Shown here in pieces: positions 53,743 to 64,000 of a stretch of DNA of 64,000 nucleotides. Every line of letters begins with the position of its first letter. Within the stretch, counting starts at the first letter, position 1. The DNA is taken from NCBI RefSeq assembly GCF_041146795.1, contig NC_135177.1, forward strand, positions 2,139,560 to 2,203,559, given 5' to 3'. The translations under genes and the position numbers were made by a program. The notes under the pieces are model-generated. The model was not told the origin of the DNA. It saw only the letters and a program-made list of their open reading frames with translations, and searched no databases. The DNA comes from Maylandia zebra (lineage: Eukaryota > Chordata > Actinopteri > Cichliformes > Cichlidae).

Positions 53743-56700
53743 ACAGCATTTTATCTGGAAAACAGTTATTCCGATGTTCAGGGAAGTGATAAATAATGAA
53801 TACACTGCATTGTGATTGTTCCTACTCAGCACTGATTTTATTGACAGTGCAAGTCTGACTCAGGAAAAAGCCTCCACAGCTGTCTCTTTATAACAACGCT
53901 GCCCCCAGTGGTTTAACCAAAGAATGAGCACATGAAGAGCATAACCACTTTGAAACCAAACACACCCACTGATGCTGCCTACCTCTTTTAGACTTCATGC
54001 TTTTGAGACCTTTCATAAATGACACTGCTGGGTAAAATGTCTCACTTTACATTTTCAGAGTAACTTGATTTAAACACAAAAAACAGCCGTGTGCCATTTG
54101 AACACTGACAATAACAGCTGTAAATATAGTGTATTGTTATAACAGAGGGTAATCTGTAAGTGAGAGGAAAAGAAGAGGGCCACAGGAGGTTTTTGGATGC
54201 GGTAAAGGATTCCTGCTATAGAAGAGGGTGCAGGCTGTAGGCAGACCAACCCTAACAAGAGCTGCTGAATGAAGTATTGCACTAAACTGCAACAACAGCC
54301 CTCTGAAGACACTTGCACTGCAAAGATCCTAGTCTGAGGTGTCCCCAGCTTCAGAGTTGCTCTCCCAGACCACAGCAGTGCTCTGTGCTCCACAGAAGCT
54401 CTCCATCATGGATCTCAGAAATAGATCCTGCTCATGCCTTCTTGTGTGCAGCCTCTGTTGGTCTCATAGCTCAGCTTGTTGTCAGTTGTTCTCTGGCACC
54501 ACGTCCATGACAGACGTGGACCTTTCACCGTCATCCACGAGCGCTCTGTACGCCTCCTCCGTCACCTCAGTGACACACGTTTTGTTTTATTCAGTTTATG
54601 TTGATCATGTAAAAAATAACCAAACAAATTTCCCACGTGTTGGACCAATTAAGGTTCACCTTATCTTATCAATATACTTGTATGAAAAACAAGAAAAAAA
54701 TCAAATAAAACTATACACTACAAAAGAAAAAACTGTACAAAATGAAGCAAACTAACATATCGCACCTTTCCTGATTGAGTTTACAAATCCAAACAAGAGT
54801 GGGAATAAGTGCATGCTTCTCTAACACCACCTCTTCTCCTTAAGTCATCTCTAATTATTTATGCAGCTTCTTGTTGTTATAAACTTAAATAATAATAACA
54901 AACATACTCCAAATTGCATAGAATATAGTTCGTACATTAGCTTGTTCCTACAAGTCATTCACAAAACAGATGTTAATGAAAAATTCTGAATATGCACAGA
55001 AACTAAATAAACGAGACATTTACTGAAATTCAGCATCTTTATGTCACGTGAAGACTTTTTTAAACTGCTTCAGCTGTTGCACAGTTTCACTCCATGCACT
55101 GAAACACAAACATTTTTCCAACATTTAGCATGCAGATACATAACTTCCTACTTTCAGGAAAAAAAAATACTTTGAGTATTTCCTGATTTATTATTTTTCA
55201 GTCTGAATTACATTTGTGCTCTCTGCAATTTCACTAGATCTGCATATTTCACAACTTCAGGCTGTAAAAAGAGTAAATTTGAGGGAATCTGTATAACCTG
55301 CATTGTAATGATTATAAATTTTGTCTTTCACAAAATTGTCCTTTACAGATTGATCACGCTTGTCTTTTTAGCATTAGCGCTTCTGAAGAGCATTCTGTAC
55401 CTTTGCTCAGGTGTGCAAAGAGTCCTGGCCTCTGTTACTCTGTTACATTCTCAAAAAGAAATAAAGTACTAGACTTGAAACCACCACGAGCCTGGAAGAT
55501 CATACACACAACTGAAGAGTCAACACGTTCTCATCCCAAGGCGCAACATGCCAACAAGAAGAATTGTTTTTGTGAACACTATGCTCAGTGTTTTAAAATG
55601 TTTGACACGTGTGATGTGATGTTACACATATATATGAGAGATTTTCATAAAACTTTTTATTAGTATGTTATGCTTTGAAAATCTGTTTTTCTTACAGTGT
55701 GTAATTTTTCTAAATAAAAACTTTGTTCATTGTGTTTATGCCTGATCATGTAATGTTAATAAATAAAATATTTAATCTGGTATTTGTGTATTTTGTGGAT
55801 AATGATTAAAAATTAGTCCCATGACACTGATGAGCACAGAGGCTAGCAGCCCTGACCCGAGTCTGCATGTATCACGGGGAAGCAGCAGTGGACTCCTCTG
55901 TCACAGGGGCATTTATTCTGTGTTACTGATCCAATGAAACAGGAAGAGCTCGTGTTACAGCACATTCCTGCCATCCTGTGATCTCTTTTGGCATATTCTC
56001 CTAATATCTCAGAGTTATTTCATAGCTAACAAAGTTTATTTTAGATCATGTTTTTAAATCAGGTTGTGATCTTAGAAACAGCTTCATAGCACGGATTTTA
56101 GAGTCATGTGCACATATATCTAATTAGTTCCCAGAACTCAAAGACTAAGTAGAGCTTGCTTAAGATGACTGTTAGGACAACTTATTCATTGCACGTATGC
56201 CGTCCTAAGAATAACTGGATGTTTCCGACTGTGCAGTACTGATGATTTACCCGCTGACAAACGTTAACGTTCTACTAAATTAAAAAGCAATTTGTTTTTT
56301 GTTTTTGTTTTTTAAACCACATTTCGTTTTGTCATCCTTGACATTTCTAGTACAACACTTATATTAATATAACACTGAATGCAAATGTGAACCTTTAAGA
56401 ATAATTAACAACACTTCTTGTAGTGGAGTTAAAATCAGCCCAACTCTTATTTTCAAATGTAATAAAGTATAACAGCCAACATACTGGACACTGTTCTGCT
56501 GAACAATTACCATCATCGGTCTCAGATTTAATTATTCTGAAACGAAGTTTAGGCCCACCACAACTTTGTTTTGTAGTTACATTACTGATATAATCAAAGT
56601 GAAGTGTATTTATTGTTCAGTCTCTAGTTTAAACAACACATTGTTTTGCATTCAAACACAGAGGCTGGTATGATGTAATATTGTAAGGATGCTTGTTTCC

Positions 56701-58040
56701 AGGCATTACTGCCTGAATGACTGTCATGGATCGAGGTGATCCAAATGTAAGTGCAGAGGAAAGTCTTTGTCTTCCCTTCAGTACAGCGGCAGTGGATGTG
56801 GGTTGGAGATGCAATGAGCTTGAACCTGCAGGCGACCACCTTCACTGACCTGTGAAGGAGGACTCATCTCTCCTGCAGTCCTGCAAGCAAACAATCATAT
56901 TCTTTGCTACACCAACTTATTTGCTTTCTTAAGACATTTTTTCAAACATTGCAGACTCCAATTCAGACGATCTCAGGCTCCCTCCCCACTGGAGAGGTGA
57001 CATTCAGTGTCCCACTTGTCAGTCTGGATAGCCCTGACCACCACCCCACACACAATAATGCCATGAAAGCATGTTTTTAAAAAGGGCTATGCAAACATGG
57101 CCAATAACTTTCATTCTGATGATGTGTAGAATAATTTGGGCCCAAAACAAATTTCACTGTTCATAAACTTCCAGACTTGACTATATAAGTCTGTGGGGTT
57201 TGAATAAATGCAGACCAAACTGTGGTTGTTTGTATTTACTTCCACAGCATGTCTTATAGAAGTAACCGGAGTCATCAGAAACAGCAGAGAGCAGTCATAT
57301 CTCAAGTCTAATGACAGAAGGATTACAAAATGCTTTTTGTAATTAAAGTGGAATTTGAAAAAGGTTTTTGAAATGAAGTTTTAAAAAAAGCATTTTAAAA
57401 ATCAGTTTATTAAATTGGAATTCAAAAATGAATTTACAAATGCAGATTTTATTCTACAATTCATTATTTAAGCACAGAAGTCTTTATTTCCATGTGCATG
57501 GCTCTTGTGGTCCTCCATACCTTCCAAGCCAAAGACTAGAAAACAAGGTGAAGCAAATCTTCCCTTTGGCTTCACCTGCACAGGTGCCGAGGTAGGTCTC
57601 CCTGCAGGATTGGTTTTCCCTGCGTCAGGAGCAGCGCTGGGCTCTTCAAATCACAGACAAACAGGATCCCACAGCTGTTTGTTTTTGAACCCATTTTGCA
57701 CAGAGAGGCTTTTTTTGAAAAATGTATTGATGCAATGTTGAATATTATTACACAGGAAAAAACAACTACACGTAAAATAATAAATGTGTAAAAATGTCAC
57801 AGAAACAATATGTGGAAGAAATACGTGCAGGACTGCAATGCTAGGCTGACACCTTGTGAGCAAAAACGGAAGTACACAGAGAGGCAGTGGGCCGTCTGAT
57901 CTATGTGGCCACATGAGTTTTATAGTCAGTAAACTTTCACAGTACTCAACCAACTGAAGACCAATGGACTGCAGTAAAACATGAACTAAGATATTTGAAA
58001 GGGGCATCTGAGACAGACCTGTTACAGGAAATGTGATAAC
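53743..58040. other. Long intergenic interval, little recognised
   Basis: Mostly AT-rich. A LINE 3' tail with CTTATC repeats is at 54,610-54,670. An AATAAA at 55,713 or nearby could end the calhm5 transcript, which otherwise has no canonical signal close to its stop. Open frames here (for example 55,403-55,663 +) show no family motifs. Confidence 0.4.
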
Positions 58041-58044
58041 GAGG

Positions 58045-58410
58045 AACTCAGGTTGTGGGCTTACAGTGATGCTGATTGGGCAGCTGATGTCACAGACTGA
58101 CGTACAACTAGTTATTGTATAAGTCTGGCTGTAAATGGTCATTGATTACATGGAAAACCCAAAAACAACCTACTGTTGCATTATCTACCCGTGAAGCTGA
58201 GTACATGGCTTTAGCGGCAAACCTACAGGAGTGTAAAGAGGTATTGATGGACAGAAACGTGCGCCGCCAAAGGTTTATGAACATAACCAGGGTGCCATGG
58301 CGTTGGCTGTAAACATGTTGACAGCATGACTTTGTGAGGTCAACTGTGAGTGAAGGAAAAATAACTTTGGATTATTGTTCATGGTGGCAGATGTAATGAC
58401 AAAACCTACA
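58045..58410 (+). mobile_element. Ty1/copia-type retrotransposon RNase H fragment
   Basis: AYSDADWAADVTD near 58,060, then in a shifted frame KKQPTVALST-like wording (QKQPTVALSTREAEYMALAA, 58,160-58,225) and later RSTVSEGKITLDYC near 58,338. These are the ordered RNase H blocks of copia elements. A stop and at least two frameshifts break the frame. No LTR was found. Confidence 0.75.
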
Positions 58411-58540
58411 ACAAAAAGTTGTTTAATTTTGAAAAATGTGTGTTTGGACATTAACCCGGTACATGAACATGTACACAGTACTGGATGAGATGCAGAGAGG
58501 TGTCTAAGAAGAAACACCCAGTGCATCATGGGAATCCCCC

Positions 58541-58795
58541 GGCAGCCTACGTCTATTGCAGCATAACTAAGGGAGGGTCACCTGGTCCAGCCCTAACTAT
58601 ATGCTTTAGCAAAAAGGAAAGTTTGAAGCCTAATCTTGAAAGTAGAGATAGTGTCTGTCATAACTAGGCTGATATGGTACTACAAGGTCATTAAGATAAG
58701 ATGGGGCCTGATTATTTAAGACCTTGTATGTGAGGAGCAGGATTTTGAATTCAGGATTTAACAGGAAGCCAAAACAGGAGATATTACTATTTATA
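58541..58795 (-). mobile_element. L2-type LINE 3' end with internal deletion
   Basis: It matches 22,748-22,870 and then 23,005-23,600 closely, lacking about 130 bp after 'gtgtctgtc'. It also shows the pre-insertion site of the LTR at 23,062. Confidence 0.75.
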
Positions 58796-59639
58796 TTTTA
58801 TTCCTCATTTGACAGAAATGAAGGTGAAAATCTTTTTCTTTTACTTTCACTGAGATCACTGGTGTGTGATGTGTCTGATGCTGAGAGACCACAGAACTGT
58901 AAGAACAGGATTGTTAGGCTGCATCTCCTGACCCAACAGTAATTTTGAAATTAGCTAGTAACAGCTAGCTAATGTACTTCTGGAGACTAGAGTCTATCAC
59001 ACTTTGGCAATAAAGTAAATATAATATGTTCAACACTGAATTGATTGTATTCCTGATGGACTGAGCAGTAAATGAAAGTCTGCCACCGGGTAGTCCAAAA
59101 AAAGGTTTTTTATTTAACGCAAAACCCCCAAACTTTGGTTAAATTATACATGAATCTAAATCTCAGGTCCATAAAAGAGGTCAAGTAACAGAACTGGACT
59201 CAAAAGCTGGCAACAAACAATACTAACACAAACAAACTGACCTTCTGAAGGAGACTTAAATAATGTCTGATCAGCCTACAAAGACACAAAAAGAACACAC
59301 AAAAACCTAACTGAAACTAACATAACAAATTCCATTTACCCCCCCCATGATCCAGAGTAGTAGTATGACCCAATTTGCAGGTCTCCATATAGGCTTGCTC
59401 CGCCCCCTTTTCCACCTCCTAGCTCATCAACCAGGGACTGGAGCAGCTGCCACTGACGTAACGCAGAAAACAGAGAAAGATTAAATCATACAAATAGCAG
59501 TGTAAGCTAACATGTGCACACTTGCTTTACAGTATTGTGTGACTGTATAAATAAATTAACTCTAAACCAAAACCAATTCTTTATTACCCTGTAAATTATA
59601 TCCTATATTTAAAGAAAGAAAAATAAAAGTGTAGTGTGA

Positions 59640-60237
59640 TGCACACGTTTGGTAGTTGCAGCGTCCTGATTATTCCAGAGAGTGATGGGAGTCACAGAGT
59701 AGGTCCTGGTCTGTGTGTGTGGGCTTCCTGTGAACTTCAGTGTTGAGGTTTCTGTTTTCCTCAGTGAGCAGCGAGGCTCATGCTTCGTGCTTTTAGTCTT
59801 GAGCCAGGTGTCATCCACCTGTAGTGGTTAGGTGCTTTCCCTTTAACAGAGCCAAGAGCTTTATTTTCCACTTCTTCCATGTAAAGGTCGCTGTTGATGT
59901 TTGTGTCCATAGAAACCCTCATATTTAAGGGTGTCAGAGGTTTAGCAGTGTGCAAATCTGATCGGGGGTGAAGCTGTTTCTGTGTTGTTGTAGTTGTTTT
60001 CTGTCTCCACCTACACGGACTATGGTTGTAGGTATACACGTGAAAAGGGAGATCAGAGGACGCTGTGGTTTCATCTTTATTCAGTGAAAGCTTTTGGACC
60101 TTGTTGGTGAGGACAGTAGAGTTTTTGATGTGATGGGGTGTGTTCCCCACATGGGGGAGCTGGGACGGTGGTGAGATGGGTCTGAGTGGAATTACTGCTT
60201 TGTGGACCTTTGGTAGCTTTATCACAAACTGTGCCAC
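59640..60237 (-). pseudogene. Penelope-like element reverse transcriptase fragment
   Basis: The minus-strand frames contain KLPKVHKAVIPLRPI (60,220-60,175), DLYMEEVENKALGS near 59,880, VDDTWLKTK at about 59,818 and, in another frame, HRKPTHTDQ near 59,725. These are the GLPKVHK, NLYMEEVE, YVDDTW and YRKPTHTDQ blocks of Poseidon-type Penelope RTs, in order. Large internal deletions and stops make it a fossil. Confidence 0.75.
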
Positions 60238-60618
60238 CTACAAAGCAGCTTTGAGATCCCTTCCAGCTGGCAACATTAATGAAGATGCTTTCAAAGTGAA
60301 ACTGTGAGGAGATGCTACACTGATATTATTTTACAGTCATGAAGTACAAACTACAAACAATCCTCATTGATCATGCTCCACTTTACGACTTTTTTCATTT
60401 TTGAATGATCCATGCAAGCCAACCAACAGCTGCCAGCACCCTTCAGCCTCATGGTTAAAAGCTTCTACAGAATACATTTGAAAATTCTTCTGAAAACTTG
60501 ACCTCTGACCTTGGGGTCAACAGAATTTAAACTCATCCTAAACTTTTAATAGCTGCACTGATGATATGAATTTTAAAATCCTATGTCACCTCATTCTTGA
60601 GTAATCATGGGTGTCTAT

Positions 60619-61510
60619 TAGGGCTGGGTTTTGATAATCGATTCATCGATTAAAATCGATTCTCGCTTGGATAACGTGATATCGATTCATTAAAATCCTG
60701 ATTTTTTAATATAAATGTATTGAATTTTGCCCAAAAACCAGAATCTCAGGTGAAACCTCACAAAATATCAACAACCACCAAACAGCTGAAACAGTAAATG
60801 AGAGCAGGAGCACGGACTCTGCACAGAGACGTGAACACAAAGCTCGACCCGCCGACGGATCAGAATCAGTGAGCTGTGACTTTCTCACCGACGCCACGGA
60901 CACGGTCGGGTCGGCGCTTTGTGTTCACGCCCTTTTTGCGCTGATTCAGAAGCTGTTAGTTTGATCTCTCTCCAAACAACATTGACTGAACCAGCAGCAA
61001 AAGAAGATCCAAACTACGCTTCACACAAACATCGTCATGGATTCTCTGACTTTTACTGTTTTGCTTCCACCAGGATAAAATCACACGTCATGCACAGCTC
61101 TCTCTCTAACAACAGTTTCCCGTCTAAAAATCGGTTTTCTTCATTATTCGCTTGCTTGTTACGCACAAGTCTACGTTGTTTACAGGCTGTCGGCTGCTGT
61201 TTTTTCCTTTTACTTACTTCCAAAAAGAAAGCCTAATTTCTGCCGTTTAACAGGCTTCTGAACAAATTTAAACTTTTTAAAATTATACAAAATGCAAAAC
61301 TCTCTAATAAAACCGCTGTAACGTCAGAGGTGATGTTCATATGTTGATTACTGATTTTCTTTCGTTTTGATCTACTGCAGAATATTTTTATAAAGTCCCA
61401 GAACAGGAAAATCACCTTTACTGATCTGAATTATAATATTTCTGACTGTCTGAGGCAAAATTTCCCAGATTCAAATCGAATCTAGAAACCAGTGACGATA
61501 CCCAGCCCCG
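60619..61510. mobile_element. Non-autonomous hAT element with 8-bp duplication
   Basis: It starts TAGGGCTGGG and ends CCCAGCCCCG. GTGTCTAT (60,611-60,618) and GTGGCTAT (61,511-61,518) form the duplication with one change. 892 bp, 'atcgatt' rich ends, no transposase. An older copy lies at 2,556-3,485. Confidence 0.8.
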
Positions 61511-62111
61511 GTGGCTATGCCACCCACCTGTCGAAGGGTGCAAAGAGGAAAACTGAGGTTTTCAGATTCCTGTCCTGCCTGCAGAGGTCCCTCCATGTCA
61601 TCACAAATTCCTCCTCATCATTGTTGATCATTTATAGTCACATTGCTGCTAAGGAAAGTTTCACAGCTCCAAAACTCAAGAATTTACCTAATTTTGTTCT
61701 GTGCTATGAGGTACAGCTCAGTGGGTCCAATAAAGGTTCAACAGTTTGTGTTCAGAAGCAGAATTTATTTGTAATTTTGACAAGAAGACAAATTTTATGA
61801 GAAATCAATGAAGAAACACCAATTCTAAGGAGTTAACTAATGTTTTTTGTCAAATACGAGTCAGAATTAAAATTCCACTGTGAAATCTTTTTGTTTGAAT
61901 AAAGGTCAATTTCAATTAGAACGATGAGAGTACGGCGACTCCAGTCATCGTCTTTATAGCTTCACACGTCTGAAACACCCAACAGTCCCCCAACAGCTCC
62001 ATCCACTGAAGAAGCCGCCCAGTTCCACTTACTCCTCTGTCTGCACCACACAGCACAGAAGGTTTGACTGGTCTGACTCCCAGTTTATCTCATTATAGTG
62101 AATCAGGGTTA

Positions 62112-62280
62112 TCCATCCATTCTCCTCCACCTATCAGGGTTGCAGGTGGACTGGAGCCTATCACAGCCCTGCTCAGGCTGTCAATCTGACCTGGGCTAAC
62201 ACAGAGACTCAACCAATCACACTCACATTCAGACCTGTGGGCAGTTTGGAGTCACCGAATAAGCTAACCCTAACTGAATC
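62112..62280 (-). mobile_element. V-SINE-like 3' part
   Basis: 'atccatccattctcctccac', 'ctggagcctatcacagccct' and 'gggcagtttggagtcaccga' are the minus-strand 3' half of a teleost V-SINE. The tRNA head is missing. Confidence 0.65.
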
Positions 62281-62444
62281 AAAAGACAAAAGTTTGCACA
62301 CCCCATGATTCAAGCCTGTAGAGCCACCTTCATCAGCAAGTCATTTTCTCTGAGTCATTGCAACACCTTAGCTCTTGTCTTGGGATCATCGTCCTGCTGA
62401 GTGAGCTAATACCAGATGCCCAGGTCCATCACTGTGCTGACAGG

Positions 62445-62500
62445 GTGTCCAACTGCAGGCCTCGAGGGCCGGTGTCCTGCAGGTTTGTGTGTCCTGTGTG
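62445..62500. mobile_element. Fragment of the hAT MITE family seen at 52,628
   Basis: 'aactgcaggcctcgagggccggtgtcctgcaggttt' matches one terminus of that MITE. The other terminus is not present. Confidence 0.55.
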
Positions 62501-63004
62501 ACCAGATGCAATTTCACAAACCTACATTTGGTTGTTTTTGTTGTCGTTTGGTTTTTTAAACAGAGAAGAGCTTTTTCTTTCACACTTGCTGATGATTGAC
62601 GCGTTGGATCAGCAGCACATTAAAAGCAGGGTGAATATACAGAGGTTTTTATTGGACTCCTGTGAAACTTCACATTTCTACAAAGTGAAAAATCACTTTT
62701 CATACTCATTGCAATAAATACTTACAACTTTGACAATTCTGTGCTTTAAGCCACGTCTACACTACAAGTCACACGTTTGTCACACATCACTTTGAAGTGT
62801 AGCCCGGTCGCATGTGAACATTGCAGGCTGTACAGGTATCCTTCACTTGTGCTCTTAAAGTTCTCTGAACATTTCCTTGACAAAGCATTAGCAGAAAAAC
62901 GTCTGTGTGATGTCCTGGTAAATGTGCTTATTTTCTGCTCAACAGTATCAATGTCTAAAAGTAGTTGTCACACATGGACCGACAAAAACGTGTAAATCTG
63001 GAGG

Positions 63005-63231
63005 TCAGCTCTTCCAGTCCCAGGGGACACACAGGTCTCCATCTTGCATGACAGAGTAGAAGTGAGAAACACAGATCTGGAGGCCTTGCATGTGGGGGGA
63101 GCGCTGCTCCAACAGTCTTTCACAGCATTGAATCATCTGGGCAGGGCTGACACTGGGCTCCTTAGACAAGCTCCTCAGAGACAGAGTCTCAAGACACAGC
63201 TTCACCACGGCCTCCTCCTCTGCCTGCAGTC
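63005..63231 (-). CDS. Probable last coding exon of an unidentified minus-strand gene
   Basis: The minus-strand open frame from acceptor TGTGTGCAG|A (about 63,231) to the stop at 63,007-63,005 encodes about 75 residues. It is rich in Leu, Glu and Cys, with an AEEEAVVKLCLETLSL start and a VPWDWKS end. Codon use and amino acid balance look like a real conserved C-terminal exon, not a transposon. I do not recognise the protein. The upstream exons would lie beyond 63,300 or outside the window. It could also be a chance frame. Confidence 0.45.
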
Positions 63232-63310
63232 TGCACACAAACAGGCAGGTGACAAAGTCAACATACAGACAAACAGGATTCTTAATAAGCACCAGATATC
63301 AAAACTCTCA

Positions 63311-64000
63311 GGCTGCGTTCACTCTGCAGGTCTTGATGCTCAATTCAGATTTTTTGATCAAATCTGATGTTTTTGTCTGCTCGTTCACACTACAAATAAA
63401 ATGCGACAGCAAACGCGCTCTAGTGTGAACGCTCAAAGCGGCGCATGCACAAAAGAAGACATCACACACAACACGCTCAGTTTAGACCCAGAGCAACAGT
63501 ATTGTTTGACTGATGGCCTTAATATAAAGACTTCAGACTTTATGTTTCCCAATTTTGCTTTAAGTTATTTTGTTATTTACATAATGATGTAAATAACCTA
63601 ATAATGATCCTTGTTGCTGTTTTAGAGGAGCGCTGCTTCAAAGGATAGTTTCTGTCAGAATCTGCAGATTATACAGGACAAAGAAAATGTTCACGTTTCT
63701 CCAACGTTGTCTTCCCAACAGTTTCACTGACATCTGGACAGGAAGCGTTCACGTCGTCTTCTCCGGCGCTGATATTTGGCGTCTGTCTTGTGTCAGTGAC
63801 GTAAAAGACGGATTCAATGCGACCTGACCATCAAACAGCAGTCGCTTTCTGAAACATCAGATATGTATCGCATTCAGCACCACATACGAAAGTGACCCAG
63901 ATCAGATTTGAAAATATCAGATTTGTGCCGTTCACACTGTCACCATGATCAGATAGATGGTCGCAGAGGGTCAAAAACATCGGATTTGATGCGCTTTCAC
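63311..64000. mobile_element. Harbinger-type MITE, second copy, cut by the window end
   Basis: GGCTGCGTTCACTCTGCAGG and the following 690 bases track the 16,649-17,379 element almost base for base with scattered changes, mostly CG to CA or TG. The right terminus is outside the window. Confidence 0.85.

Noticed and set aside
55403-55663. 86-codon plus-strand frame downstream of calhm5
   Set aside because: No homologue recognised, rich in Lys and His from AT-rich DNA, and no start context or splice support.

Overview
The window is nuclear DNA from a ray-finned fish. Every gene I can read is split by introns with GT-AG borders, the proteins are vertebrate families, and the spacers are packed with repeats typical of percomorph teleosts: tRNA-derived SINEs, L2/RTE-type LINEs, hAT, Tc1 and Harbinger elements, and Penelope-like elements. 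A percomorph, perhaps a cichlid, is my best guess, but no species marker was seen.

Left part (1-15,500, + strand): the last two coding exons of popdc3 (the gene starts left of the window), then a complete bves (popdc1) of seven coding exons giving 361 residues. These tandem paralogues encode cAMP-binding Popeye-domain membrane proteins of striated muscle. The popdc3 intron is filled by LINE, SINE and hAT remnants.

Middle part (15,500-24,250) has no host gene and is a repeat nest. It holds a Tc1 remnant with a Harbinger-type MITE inside it, and an unusual foldback structure (18,379-21,864). The foldback has two inverted Penelope-like arms, each with a hammerhead-ribozyme core. A truncated LINE lies between the arms, and the right arm carries a tandem array of about 140-bp units. 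A Penelope GIY-YIG fragment and an L2 LINE split by a probable solo LTR follow.

The region 24,544-40,637 (- strand) is a complete cnot10 of 19 coding exons and 730 residues, a subunit of the CCR4-NOT deadenylase complex. All exon borders could be assigned and the reading frame closes. Its introns hold SINEs, a hAT element that nearly fills intron 6, a (TG)n tract abutting the exon 17 acceptor, and a degenerate hammerhead on the sense strand.

Right part (42,190-53,742, + strand): two tandem CALHM genes, calhm6-like (326 residues) and calhm5-like (311 residues), each with two coding exons split at the same site. Beyond them (53,743-63,000) lie mainly repeats: a copia remnant, L2, a Penelope RT, and a hAT element with target duplication. 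A probable last coding exon of an unidentified minus-strand gene sits at 63,005-63,231. The window ends inside a second copy of the Harbinger-type MITE.

popdc3, bves and the CALHM genes share one human chromosome arm (6q), whereas human CNOT10 is on chromosome 3. The arrangement here therefore points to a lineage-specific rearrangement. All calls come from reading the sequence and remembered family features; no search was run.
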